Positions 47,143 through 54,823 of a stretch of 64,000 nt of DNA are shown here, in pieces. The DNA comes from Croceicoccus sp. Ery15 (GTDB lineage Bacteria; Pseudomonadota; Alphaproteobacteria; Sphingomonadales; Sphingomonadaceae): contig NZ_CP087588.1 of NCBI RefSeq assembly GCF_020985305.1, positions 3,285,501 to 3,349,500 on the forward strand. The letters are read 5' to 3'. Position 1 is the stretch's first letter. Each line of letters begins with the position of its first letter. The notes below the pieces were generated by a model. That model searched no databases, was not told the origin of the DNA, and saw nothing but the letters and a program-made list of their open reading frames with translations. Both the position numbers and the translations under genes were made by a program.

Positions 47143-47822
47143 TGCGACAGCTCCTTTGACCAGTTGAGGGCGTTGACGAAGACGCCGAGCGGATTCTTGC
47201 GCAGCGCGTCGGGTGTGCGCGGCGGTTGCACGACGATGGTGAGAATGGCCGACCAGCGTTCGATGGCGGTGAGGCTCCCGTCCTGATAGCGCCGCTCGGT
47301 CCAGGCGACGCGGAAGCTGTCCGGCGAGGCGCGAATGACGCTCGACACCTCCACCGCGACCTGCACGCGGCCGACATTGGCGAAGGGGTCGTTGGCGCGG
47401 GCATAGTCGTTGAGCGCCATCGCGCCCCGATCGGTCGTGAAATCATAGGCTCTGAGCCAGTTCTGGCGGACGATGACGGGATCGGCTGGGATCGCCCTGA
47501 CCTGCTCGATGAAGCGGGCGAGATGGAACGCGATCTGCGGATCGGTCGCGCGGTAGCCGCTTTCGGCCGGCGCGACCGCCTGCGCCTCGCCGAGCCGATC
47601 GACCTGCACCACCCAGGGCACGATATGGCCGCGAGCCGATTGCCAGACGAGGCCGGCGGCAAGACCGCCGGACAGCGCCAGCGCGCCGAAGAAGGCGAGG
47701 CGCCAGTTCTTCGCCTGCACGCGCGCGGCGCCGATGCGGTCGTCCCACGCCTGGGCGGCACGCTGATAGGGTGTCGTGGGTTCGGGGGTCTGGCCGTAGC
47801 GGATGGTGGGGCGTCGGAACAT
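47139..47822 (-). CDS. trbF: Conjugal transfer protein TrbF (VirB8-like)
   Basis: 227 residues: a short cytoplasmic N-terminus (TPYQRAAQAWDDRIGAARVQ), one membrane segment (about 43-62), and a VirB8-type periplasmic domain with WRVQVDRLGEA-like VVQVDRLGEAQAV and GSLTAIERWSAILTIVVQPP. It is the inner-membrane assembly factor of the secretion channel, 6 bp after trbL. Confidence 0.92.
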   Translation of the reverse strand: MFRRPTIRYGQTPEPTTPYQRAAQAWDDRIGAARVQAKNWRLAFFGALALSGGLAAGLVWQSARGHIVPWVVQVDRLGEAQAVAPAESGYRATDPQIAFHLARFIEQVRAIPADPVIVRQNWLRAYDFTTDRGAMALNDYARANDPFANVGRVQVAVEVSSVIRASPDSFRVAWTERRYQDGSLTAIERWSAILTIVVQPPRTPDALRKNPLGVFVNALNWSKELSQ

Positions 47823-47828
47823 GGAGGG

Positions 47829-49214
47829 TCAGTCCTTCTCTTTGATGTCGGGACCGCCGCCGCCGCCGTGGCTGTCGCCCGCCTTCACCGTATGGGCGAC
47901 GACGGTTGCGCCGTGGGTCATGGACTGGCGGCGTTTCATCGCGGCGGCCCATGTGGGTTGGGCGGACGCGCCGGCCGACGCGGAAGCGCCAGCGGGTGCG
48001 GCGGCCGGGGCAGCGGGCGCAGCCCCGCCGGTGATCGTGCCGCCGGTGGCGGTAAATCCAGCGCGGGCGCCCGAACGGAAGTTGGACTTAATCGCCTCGC
48101 CGCCCTTGGCGGCCGCTTTGCGCAGGGGCGAAAGGACAGCGTTCGCCGCGCTTCCCGCCGCCGCCTGGCCGACAGCGGCCATGCCGCCCGCGACAGCGCC
48201 CCCGCCGCTCTTGCCGAACGAACCGAGGCTGTAGGCGCTGGTCGCGCCGCCTGCCATCTGCGCGCCGCCACGGGCAGCAGCGCCGGTCATCCTGCCGGCC
48301 GCAACGACAGCGGAACCGGCCGCGCCGATGCCAAGCCGCGCCGCCGCAGCGCCGCCGATCAGCGCACCGCCTGCCGCCAGGGCGGTCCCCGCCGCCGCAC
48401 CCGCGCCGAGCTGGGGACCACCCGAGACGATGCCGCTGGCGATGCCGGGACCAAAGATCGAAAGACCCAGCAGCGACAGCGCGGCAAGCGCGATGGCCAT
48501 GACCTGGTTGATGTCGGGTTCCACGCCCAGCCCGGCGGCGGTGAACTGGCTGAACAGCGTCGTGCCGATGCCGGTGATGACGGCGAGCACCAGAACCTTG
48601 ATGCCGCTGGAGACGACATGACCCAGCACCTTCTCGGCCATGAAGGCGGTCTTGTTGAAGAAGGCGAAGGGAAGCAGGACGAAGCCGGCGAGCGTCACCA
48701 GCTTGAACTCGATCAGCGTGATGAAGACTTGCACGGCGATAATGAAGAAGGCGAGGACGACGATCAGCCAGGCGATCAGCAGCACGAGGATCAGCGCGGC
48801 GTTGGCGAAGAACGCCCAAAGGCTGGAGAATTGCCCCGCCGCATCCATCAGCGGCTTGGCCGCCTGGAGTCCGGTGGCCGCGATCGTGCCGGGCTTCATG
48901 AAGTCGTCGATGGTCAGCGTCCCGCCGCTGGCCTGGAGACCGAGGCCGGCGAAGCTCTCGAACACGATGGTCGCGAGCAGCGGGAAATTGCCGATGATGA
49001 AGGCGAAGGTGCCGATATAGAGCGTCTTCTTGACGAGGCGTTGCAGCACGTCCTCGTCCGCGCCCCAGGCCCAGAACAGGCCGGCAAGCGTCACGTCGAT
49101 GGCGATCAGGGTGGTCGAGAGGAACGCGACCTCGCCGCCGAGCAGCCCGAACCCGCTGTCGATGTAGCCGGTGAAAGTGTCGAGGAAGGTATTGATGACG
49201 CCGGTGTCGTTCAT
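47829..49214 (-). CDS. trbL: Conjugal transfer protein TrbL (VirB6-like)
   Basis: 461 residues. The first ~250 are polytopic membrane helices (for example LILVLLIAWLIVVLAFFIIA), opening with NDTGVINTFLDTFTGYIDSGF, the normal TrbL start. From about residue 255 on the protein becomes Ala/Gly-rich and low in complexity, as often seen in TrbL tails. It forms the inner-membrane channel. It overlaps the trbK-like gene by 4 bp. Confidence 0.92.
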   Translation of the reverse strand: MNDTGVINTFLDTFTGYIDSGFGLLGGEVAFLSTTLIAIDVTLAGLFWAWGADEDVLQRLVKKTLYIGTFAFIIGNFPLLATIVFESFAGLGLQASGGTLTIDDFMKPGTIAATGLQAAKPLMDAAGQFSSLWAFFANAALILVLLIAWLIVVLAFFIIAVQVFITLIEFKLVTLAGFVLLPFAFFNKTAFMAEKVLGHVVSSGIKVLVLAVITGIGTTLFSQFTAAGLGVEPDINQVMAIALAALSLLGLSIFGPGIASGIVSGGPQLGAGAAAGTALAAGGALIGGAAAARLGIGAAGSAVVAAGRMTGAAARGGAQMAGGATSAYSLGSFGKSGGGAVAGGMAAVGQAAAGSAANAVLSPLRKAAAKGGEAIKSNFRSGARAGFTATGGTITGGAAPAAPAAAPAGASASAGASAQPTWAAAMKRRQSMTHGATVVAHTVKAGDSHGGGGGPDIKEKD

Positions 49215-49471
49215 GGCGTCTTGTCCTGAGCGTCACCCTGCCGGAAGAAGCGGCGGCGGTTCGCGGCCCAGGCCGCTTCGCAACCGCTGTCGGGCATGGT
49301 AAGCGTGGCGCAGCGTTCCAGCTCGCTCGCCAGATGCTCGTCGCCTTCGCTGCCGGCGATCGGAATGATCTCGCGCGGCGGGGCCGGCCGCTCCCGCAGG
49401 CCGAGGATGCCGATTGCCAGCATCATGCCCGCGAGCGCGGCAATCCCTGCGATCTTCCCCGTCCGCGACAT
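49211..49471 (-). CDS. trbK: TrbK-like entry-exclusion protein (C-X9-C)
   Basis: 86 residues with an N-terminal membrane segment (about 6-23) and a short outer domain containing two Cys separated by nine residues (CATLTMPDSGC), followed by EAAWAANRRRFF. The position between trbJ (8 bp upstream) and trbL (ATGA overlap) is that of trbK, which in RP4 encodes surface exclusion. The sequence is short and divergent, so the assignment rests partly on context. Confidence 0.72.
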   Translation of the reverse strand: MSRTGKIAGIAALAGMMLAIGILGLRERPAPPREIIPIAGSEGDEHLASELERCATLTMPDSGCEAAWAANRRRFFRQGDAQDKTP

Positions 49472-49479
49472 GGGCCGTC

Positions 49480-50196
49480 TCAGTTGCCCATGAAGCGGCG
49501 GAACCGCTCGCGCCCTTCGGCCTCCTCGGCGGCCTGCCGGGCGGATTCGAGCGCCTGCGCCCGGCCCTGCGCCGCGACGGCGGCGGTGAGGTCGGCGAGC
49601 TGCTGCGATTGGAGGGCGAGGAGCTGGTTGCCGGCCTGTGCCGCCTGAAGCGCGCCGGTCGCGGACTGGCTGGCCGAGACCAGGCTGTCCATCGTCGTGC
49701 GCGCGCCCTCGATGTTGCCGACGACGCCGGCCTGCACCTGCAAGGCATCCTGAAAGGCGCCGACACTATCCTCCCAGCGGGCATTGGCGTTGGCGACCAT
49801 CTGCGCGTGATCGCCGGTCAGGGCCGCGCCCTTGTAGCGGGCGCCAAACGCCTGCTGGATGTCCTGCACGTCATAGGCGATGCGCTGCGCCTCGGAGAGA
49901 AGCTGCTGCGTGCGCTGAACCTGCTGCTGGAGCTGCTGGAGCGACGAGAACGGCAGCGAGGTGAGGTTGCGCGCCTCGTTGATGAGGCTCGTCGCCTGGT
50001 TCTGAATTTGCTGAATCTGGTTGTTGATCTGTTGCAGCGACCGGGCGGCCGTCAGCACATTTTGGGCGTAATTGGTGGGGTCATAGACGATCCCGCCGAA
50101 TTGCGCGTAGGCCGGCATCGGCAGGGCGATCGGCACGACGGCCGCGCTGGCGAGGACGCCGGCCACGATGGCGCGGCGAATGGGGGGCAGTCTCAT
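49480..50196 (-). CDS. trbJ: Conjugal transfer protein TrbJ (VirB5-like)
   Basis: 238 residues from the ATG at 50196 (ATGA overlap with trbE). The signal peptide ends near PAYA (about residue 31), and FGGIVYDPTNYAQNVLTAAR is the conserved TrbJ start; the rest is mostly coiled-coil rich in Gln (SLQQINNQIQQIQNQATSLI). It is the minor pilus component. The end EAEGRERFRRFMGN is nearly repeated in the small protein at 44353. The longer frame to 50913 reads into trbE. Confidence 0.9.
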   Translation of the reverse strand: MRLPPIRRAIVAGVLASAAVVPIALPMPAYAQFGGIVYDPTNYAQNVLTAARSLQQINNQIQQIQNQATSLINEARNLTSLPFSSLQQLQQQVQRTQQLLSEAQRIAYDVQDIQQAFGARYKGAALTGDHAQMVANANARWEDSVGAFQDALQVQAGVVGNIEGARTTMDSLVSASQSATGALQAAQAGNQLLALQSQQLADLTAAVAAQGRAQALESARQAAEEAEGRERFRRFMGN

Positions 50197-52670
50197 AATT
50201 CGATCTCCATGTCTGGCGTGAGGGGAAGCTGGTGCTGGCGGTCGGAGGCCGGTTCCGGCAGCAGCTCGACGGCCCAGGCGCAGCCGCGGTGCCGCAGCCA
50301 TTCGGCGGCGAAACCGGCTTGCCCGTGGGCTTCTATGATCTCGGTGATGCGGAGCTGGTCGGACTTGGCCGAGGCGGCGGTGAAGGCCAGCGCGACCTCG
50401 CCCAGCCCCAGCTCGAACAGGCGATTGCCGCGCCTGCTTTGACAGTAATAATCCCGTTTCGGGGTCGCCCGGCTGAGGATTTCGATCTGCCGGGCGTTGA
50501 GCCCGAACCGCTCGTAGATGGCCGCGATCTGCGGCTCGGCCGCGCGTTCGTTCGGCAGGAAGATGCGCGTCGGGCAGGACTCGATGATGGCCGGCGCGAT
50601 GCTCGACGTTTCGATGTCGGCGAGGCTCTGCGTCGCGAAGACGACGCTGGCGTTGCGCTTGCGCAAGGTCTTCAGCCACTCGCGGAGCTGCGCGGCGAAG
50701 TCCGGGCTGTCGAGGACAAGCCAGCCCTCGTCGATGATGATGAGCGTCGGCGAACCGTCCAGCCGTCCCTCGATCCGGTGGAACAGATAGGAGAGCACCG
50801 CGGCGGCCGAGCCGGCGCCCACAAGCCCCTCGGTCTCGAACGCCTGCACGTCGGCCTCGCCCAGCCGCTCGGCCTCGGCGTCGAGCAGCCGGCCCCACGG
50901 CCCGCCGATGCAATAGGGCGCGAGCGCCTGCTTGAGCTGCTGGCTCTGCAACAGGACCGCGAGCCCTGTCAGCGTGCGTTCGGCCGGCGGTGCGCTGGCC
51001 AGCGAATTAAGCGCCGACCAGATATGCTCCTTGGCCTGGGGATCGACCGCGACGCCTTCCGACGCGAAGATCGCCGCCAGCCATTCGGCCGCCCAGGCGC
51101 GTTCGGCGGGATCGTCGATGCGGGCGAGCGGCTGTAGCTGGACGCCGGTATCGGCATCATCGGACAGCCCGCCGCCGAGATCCTGCCAGTCCCCGCCCAT
51201 CGCCAGCGCGGCAGCGCGGATCGAACCGCCGAAGTCGAAGGCGAAGACCTGGCCGTTCTCGTAGCGGCGGAACTGCATCGCCATCAGCGCGAGCAGGACG
51301 GACTTGCCGGCCCCGGTCGGGCCGACGATCAGCGTGTGGCCGACATCGCTGCCGTCCGGGTGAAGGGAAAACCGGAACGGGGTCGAGCCTTCGGTCTTGC
51401 CGTAGAGCAAGGGGGGAGCACCGAAATGCTCGTCCCGTTCCGGCCCCGCCCATACCGCTGACAGGGGGATCAGGTGGGCGAGATTGATGGTGGAGATCGG
51501 CGGTTGCCGGACATTGGCGTAGGTGTGGCCGGGAAGTGAGCCGAGCCATGCTTCAATGGCGTTCATGCCCTCGGGGATCACGGTGAAGTCGCGGCCCTGA
51601 ATGACCTTCTCGACCAGCCGCAGCTTCTCGGCCGCTATGGCGGGGTCGCGGTCCCACACCGTCACCGTCGCCGTGACATAGGCCATGCCGGCATAGTCGG
51701 CGCCCAGTTCCTGCAATGCGGCGTCGGCGTCAGCGGCCTTGTTGGAGGCGTCGCTGTCGAGCAACGTGGACGCCTCGTTCGTCATCACTTCCTTGAGGAT
51801 CGCGGCGACGCTCTTGCGCTTGGCGAACCATTGGCGGCGGATGCGGGAGAGCAGCTTGGTCGCGTCGGTCTTGTCGAGCATGATCGCGCGCGCCGCCCAG
51901 CGATACTCGAAGGCGAGCCGGTTCAGTTCGTCCAGCAGGCCGGGGAATGTGACGCTGGGGAATCCCGTGATCGTCAGCGTGCGGAGATGATGGTCGCCCA
52001 GGCGCGGTTCGAGTCCGCCAGTGAGCGGCTCGTCGGCGAGCAGCGCGTCCAGATGCATCGGCGTCTCGGGGACGCGCACGCGCTGGCGCCGGGTCGAGAT
52101 CGTGCTGTGCAGGTAGGTCAGCGTCTCGCCGTCGTCGAGCCAGCGGACCTCGGGCACGAAGCCTTCGACCAGATTGAGAACGCGGTCGCTGCGATCGGTG
52201 AAACTCTTGAGCAGCTCCCACGGATCGACGCCGGACGTTGACCGGCCCTCATAGAGCCATCCTTCGGCCCGCGCGGCTTCCTCGGCCGGCGGCATCCAAA
52301 GTAGCGTCAGGAAATAGCGGCTCTCGAAGTGCGCGCCTTCCTCGCGAAACTGCTCGCGCCGCTCCATATCGACCAGTGCCGAGACCGGATCGGGAAACGC
52401 AGCTTCGGGATAATCGAGCGCGGGTGTGCGCTGCGCCTCGACGAAAATCGCCCAGCCGGAGCCGAGCCGGCGCAGCGAATTGTTCAGCCGTGCGGTGGTC
52501 GCCACCAGCTCGGCCGGGGTGGCACTATCGAGATCGGGGCCGCGGAATTGCGCCGTGCGCTGAAACGAGCCGTCCTTGTTCAGCACCACGCCTTCGCCGA
52601 CCAGCGCGGCCCAGGGCAGGAAGTCGGCGAGGTGCGCCGCCTTGTGGCGGTATTCGCGCAAGCTCATCAT
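50193..52670 (-). CDS. trbE: Conjugal transfer ATPase TrbE (VirB4-like)
   Basis: 825-residue VirB4-type ATPase driving pilus assembly. Walker A is GPTGAGKS (450-457), Walker B lies in SPTLIIIDEGWLVLD, and NASVVFATQSLADIE follows. The start is ATG at 52670 (MMSLREYRHKAAHLADFLPW), overlapping trbD by ATGA; the longer frame to 52793 reads into trbD. Confidence 0.95.
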   Translation of the reverse strand: MMSLREYRHKAAHLADFLPWAALVGEGVVLNKDGSFQRTAQFRGPDLDSATPAELVATTARLNNSLRRLGSGWAIFVEAQRTPALDYPEAAFPDPVSALVDMERREQFREEGAHFESRYFLTLLWMPPAEEAARAEGWLYEGRSTSGVDPWELLKSFTDRSDRVLNLVEGFVPEVRWLDDGETLTYLHSTISTRRQRVRVPETPMHLDALLADEPLTGGLEPRLGDHHLRTLTITGFPSVTFPGLLDELNRLAFEYRWAARAIMLDKTDATKLLSRIRRQWFAKRKSVAAILKEVMTNEASTLLDSDASNKAADADAALQELGADYAGMAYVTATVTVWDRDPAIAAEKLRLVEKVIQGRDFTVIPEGMNAIEAWLGSLPGHTYANVRQPPISTINLAHLIPLSAVWAGPERDEHFGAPPLLYGKTEGSTPFRFSLHPDGSDVGHTLIVGPTGAGKSVLLALMAMQFRRYENGQVFAFDFGGSIRAAALAMGGDWQDLGGGLSDDADTGVQLQPLARIDDPAERAWAAEWLAAIFASEGVAVDPQAKEHIWSALNSLASAPPAERTLTGLAVLLQSQQLKQALAPYCIGGPWGRLLDAEAERLGEADVQAFETEGLVGAGSAAAVLSYLFHRIEGRLDGSPTLIIIDEGWLVLDSPDFAAQLREWLKTLRKRNASVVFATQSLADIETSSIAPAIIESCPTRIFLPNERAAEPQIAAIYERFGLNARQIEILSRATPKRDYYCQSRRGNRLFELGLGEVALAFTAASAKSDQLRITEIIEAHGQAGFAAEWLRHRGCAWAVELLPEPASDRQHQLPLTPDMEIEL

Positions 52671-52948
52671 GGCTGCATCCATGTCGGGAAACGGAGGTGA
52701 CGGCGCGCGACGTCCACGAACTGCGGGTCGCGCCGCGCTGCCCAAACGGAGATCGCGTGGCCGATCGCCCAGATGACCAAGCCGGCGATCCACAGGCGCA
52801 GGCCGAGGCCGATGGCCCCCGCCAGCGTGCCGTTGACGATGGCGAGCGCCCGCGGCGCACCGCCGAGCAATATCGGCTCGGTCAGCGCCCGGTGGACCGG
52901 CGCGTAATAGCCGGGGATCGGCTCGACAGGATCGCCGGCGCCGTTCAC
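52667..52948 (-). CDS. trbD: Conjugal transfer protein TrbD (VirB3-like)
   Basis: 93 residues from a GTG start at 52948 (GTGA overlap with trbC). Two hydrophobic segments (about 30-68) follow the conserved GYYAPVHRALTEPILLGGAP. VirB3-type inner-membrane protein that acts with TrbE. The longer frame reaching 53170 reads through trbC and is not used. Confidence 0.88.
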   Translation of the reverse strand: MNGAGDPVEPIPGYYAPVHRALTEPILLGGAPRALAIVNGTLAGAIGLGLRLWIAGLVIWAIGHAISVWAARRDPQFVDVARRHLRFPTWMQP

Positions 52949-53280
52949 GCGATCAGCGCTCCGCCGCCGAAGCTGAAGAAGCTGAGGAAGAAAGAGCTGG
53001 CCGCGAACGCGATGCTGAGGCCGAACACGATCTGGATCAGGCGGCGGAAGCCGCCGGACGTATCGCCGAACGCCAGCGTCAGGCCGGTCACGATGATGAT
53101 GATGACCGCGACGATCTTCGCCACCGGCCCCTCGATGGATTCGAGGATGGACTGGAGTGGCGCTTCCCACGGCATCGACGAACCGCCGGCATGGGCTGGG
53201 ACGGCGAAGGTCAGCGCGAACGCGCTGGCGGTGGCGGTGAGCATGGCGCGGCGTGCGCCATGCCGAAGGGCATGGATCAT
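52945..53280 (-). CDS. trbC: Conjugal transfer pilin TrbC (VirB2-like)
   Basis: 111-residue prepilin. A long signal peptide ends in VPAHAG (about residue 32); the mature part has two hydrophobic helices (IVAVIIIIVTGLTLAFG and LSIAFAASSFFLSFFSFG). It is the major subunit of the conjugative pilus. It overlaps trbB by 4 bp. Confidence 0.9.
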   Translation of the reverse strand: MIHALRHGARRAMLTATASAFALTFAVPAHAGGSSMPWEAPLQSILESIEGPVAKIVAVIIIIVTGLTLAFGDTSGGFRRLIQIVFGLSIAFAASSFFLSFFSFGGGALIA

Positions 53281-54263
53281 GGCAGGTCTCCCGGTTGGGT
53301 GGTGGAAAGCGGAGTGAGGCGGTAATCGCCGGTAGCGGGATCGAGACCGCTGACGCGGGCCAGCTCAGCGAGCCGGCGGCCGTGCGCGTCGCGGACCAGG
53401 ACGGCGATTAGGTCGATAGTCTCGGCGAGGAGCGCTCGCGGCACCGTAACCACGGCCTCCTGAATGAGCTGCTCCATACGGCGCAGCGCGCCGAGCGCGG
53501 TGCCGGCGTGGATCGTGCCCACGCCGCCGGGGTGCCCCGTTCCCCAGGCTTTCAGGAGGTCCAGCGCCTCGCTCCCGCGCACCTCACCGATGGGGATGCG
53601 GTCGGGGCGCAGACGCAGCGAGGACCGCACGAGATCGGACAGCGTGACGACGCCATCCTTGGTCCGCATGGCGACGAGGTTCGGCGCGGCGCATTGCAAC
53701 TCGCGCGTGTCTTCGATCAGGACGATGCGGTCGGCGGTCTTGGCGACTTCGGCCAAGAGCGCATTGACCAGCGTGGTCTTGCCGCTGCCGGTCCCGCCCG
53801 CGACGAGGATGTTGGCGCGCGCGGCGACGCCCTGGCGGAGCGTTTCCGCCTCCGCCGCCGACATGATCCTGGCGGCCGCATAGTCGTCGAGCGTGAAGAC
53901 CGCGACGGCGGGCTTGCGGATGGCGAAGGCGGGCGCGGCGACGACGGGCGGCAGCAGCCCCTCGAACCGCTCGCCGCCTTCGGGCAGCTCGGCCGAGACG
54001 CGCGGGGACCGGGCATGGACTTCGACGCCGACATGGTGGGCGACCAAGCGGACGATGCGCTCGCCGTCCGCGGCGGCCAGCGTGATGCCGGTGTCGCTGA
54101 TGCCTTCGCCGAGCCGGTCCACCCACAGCCGGCCGTCCGGGTTCAGCATCACTTCGATAACGGCGGCATCGTCGAGCCAGGCCGCGATCGACGGCCCCAA
54201 CGCCGTGCGCAGCATCCGCGCGCCACGTGTCTTCGCCTCGGAACGGATCGGGTGGACGGTCAA
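53277..54263 (-). CDS. trbB: Conjugal transfer ATPase TrbB (VirB11-like)
   Basis: 328-residue hexameric traffic ATPase. Walker A is GGTGSGKT (156-163), followed by [13 protein letters not shown] (Asp box) and [19 protein letters not shown]. The start is TTG at 54263 with AGGGG as ribosome-binding site, but an ATG at 54215 (before [11 protein letters not shown]) is closer to the usual TrbB N-terminus. First gene of the trb operon; the hairpin directly upstream may control it. Confidence 0.92.
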   Translation of the reverse strand: MTVHPIRSEAKTRGARMLRTALGPSIAAWLDDAAVIEVMLNPDGRLWVDRLGEGISDTGITLAAADGERIVRLVAHHVGVEVHARSPRVSAELPEGGERFEGLLPPVVAAPAFAIRKPAVAVFTLDDYAAARIMSAAEAETLRQGVAARANILVAGGTGSGKTTLVNALLAEVAKTADRIVLIEDTRELQCAAPNLVAMRTKDGVVTLSDLVRSSLRLRPDRIPIGEVRGSEALDLLKAWGTGHPGGVGTIHAGTALGALRRMEQLIQEAVVTVPRALLAETIDLIAVLVRDAHGRRLAELARVSGLDPATGDYRLTPLSTTQPGDLP

Positions 54264-54313
54264 GAAAAAGCCCCTGGTGAGGGCCGGGCGAACCGCCGCC
54301 CGGCGTCAGGGGC
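54264..54313 (-). promoter_or_regulatory. Terminator-like hairpin containing the trbB ribosome-binding site
   Basis: On the minus strand GCCCCTG (54313-54307) pairs with CAGGGGC (54276-54270), enclosing a second stem GCCGGGC/GCCCGGC (54304-54298 with 54289-54283), and is followed by TTTTTC. This has the form of an intrinsic terminator or attenuator. The AGGGG in its 3' arm is also the best ribosome-binding site for the TTG start of trbB, so the structure could stop transcription and hide translation initiation. Confidence 0.6.
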
Positions 54314-54382
54314 ACATCAAGAGAGACAGAAAAGACCGGGCTTCAACAAGTAAACGCGGGCGTCGTAGGCTGGCGAAGAACG

Positions 54383-54398
54383 ACAGGGAGCAGCGTAG
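54383..54398 (-). promoter_or_regulatory. Element operator-like motif before trbB
   Basis: Minus strand CTACGCTGCTCCCTGT matches the motif CTACGCTATTCCCTGT found before traG at 14 of 16 positions. It overlaps the stop-side sequence just downstream of the CopG-like gene. Confidence 0.45.
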
Positions 54399-54403
54399 GC
54401 CGC

Positions 54404-54823
54404 TCATTCTTCTTGAGGCGGCAAGTCCTCACTGATTTCCTGTCTGACCTTCGGCCCCTTCGCGAGTCGGCGGCCGAGCGCATCCATGAAGGCATCGTAG
54501 CGGTCGCCGCCCTGCCGACGCATCGCGGCGCGCTCGCTCTCGGGTGGCGGCGGGGTGTTCGACAGCCAGAAGCGGACAAACATCGCGACCATCTCGACGC
54601 CGATCCCCGTGTCGCGCTCCAGCCGGGTCAAGCGCCGGTCCAGCTTGTCGAGCCGCTTGGCGATGGCGGCCTCGCGCTGCTCGTCGGCATCGGGCGACAG
54701 GAAGGATGCGATAGCGGCCTCGGCGATCAGCGAACGCGATTGCCCGCGCCGATCGGCATAGGCTTCAAGCGCGTCCTTGAGGTCGGGATCGAGATAGACC
54801 GACAGGGGGGATTTCGTGGTCAT
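54404..54823 (-). CDS. CopG/ribbon-helix-helix transcriptional regulator
   Basis: 139 residues. The N-terminal ribbon-helix-helix signature is [20 protein letters not shown] followed by [17 protein letters not shown] (about residues 3-44), then a helical tail. It overlaps traG by ATGA and precedes trbB. Such regulators sit at this place in many Tn4371-like elements. The repeated CTACGCT motif before traG and trbB is a candidate binding site. Confidence 0.82.
   Translation of the reverse strand: MTTKSPLSVYLDPDLKDALEAYADRRGQSRSLIAEAAIASFLSPDADEQREAAIAKRLDKLDRRLTRLERDTGIGVEMVAMFVRFWLSNTPPPPESERAAMRRQGGDRYDAFMDALGRRLAKGPKVRQEISEDLPPQEE

Noticed and set aside
47226..49229. 667-codon open frame on the plus strand opposite trbF/trbL
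   Set aside because: Antisense shadow; the trb genes on the minus strand overlap correctly and match their families over full length.
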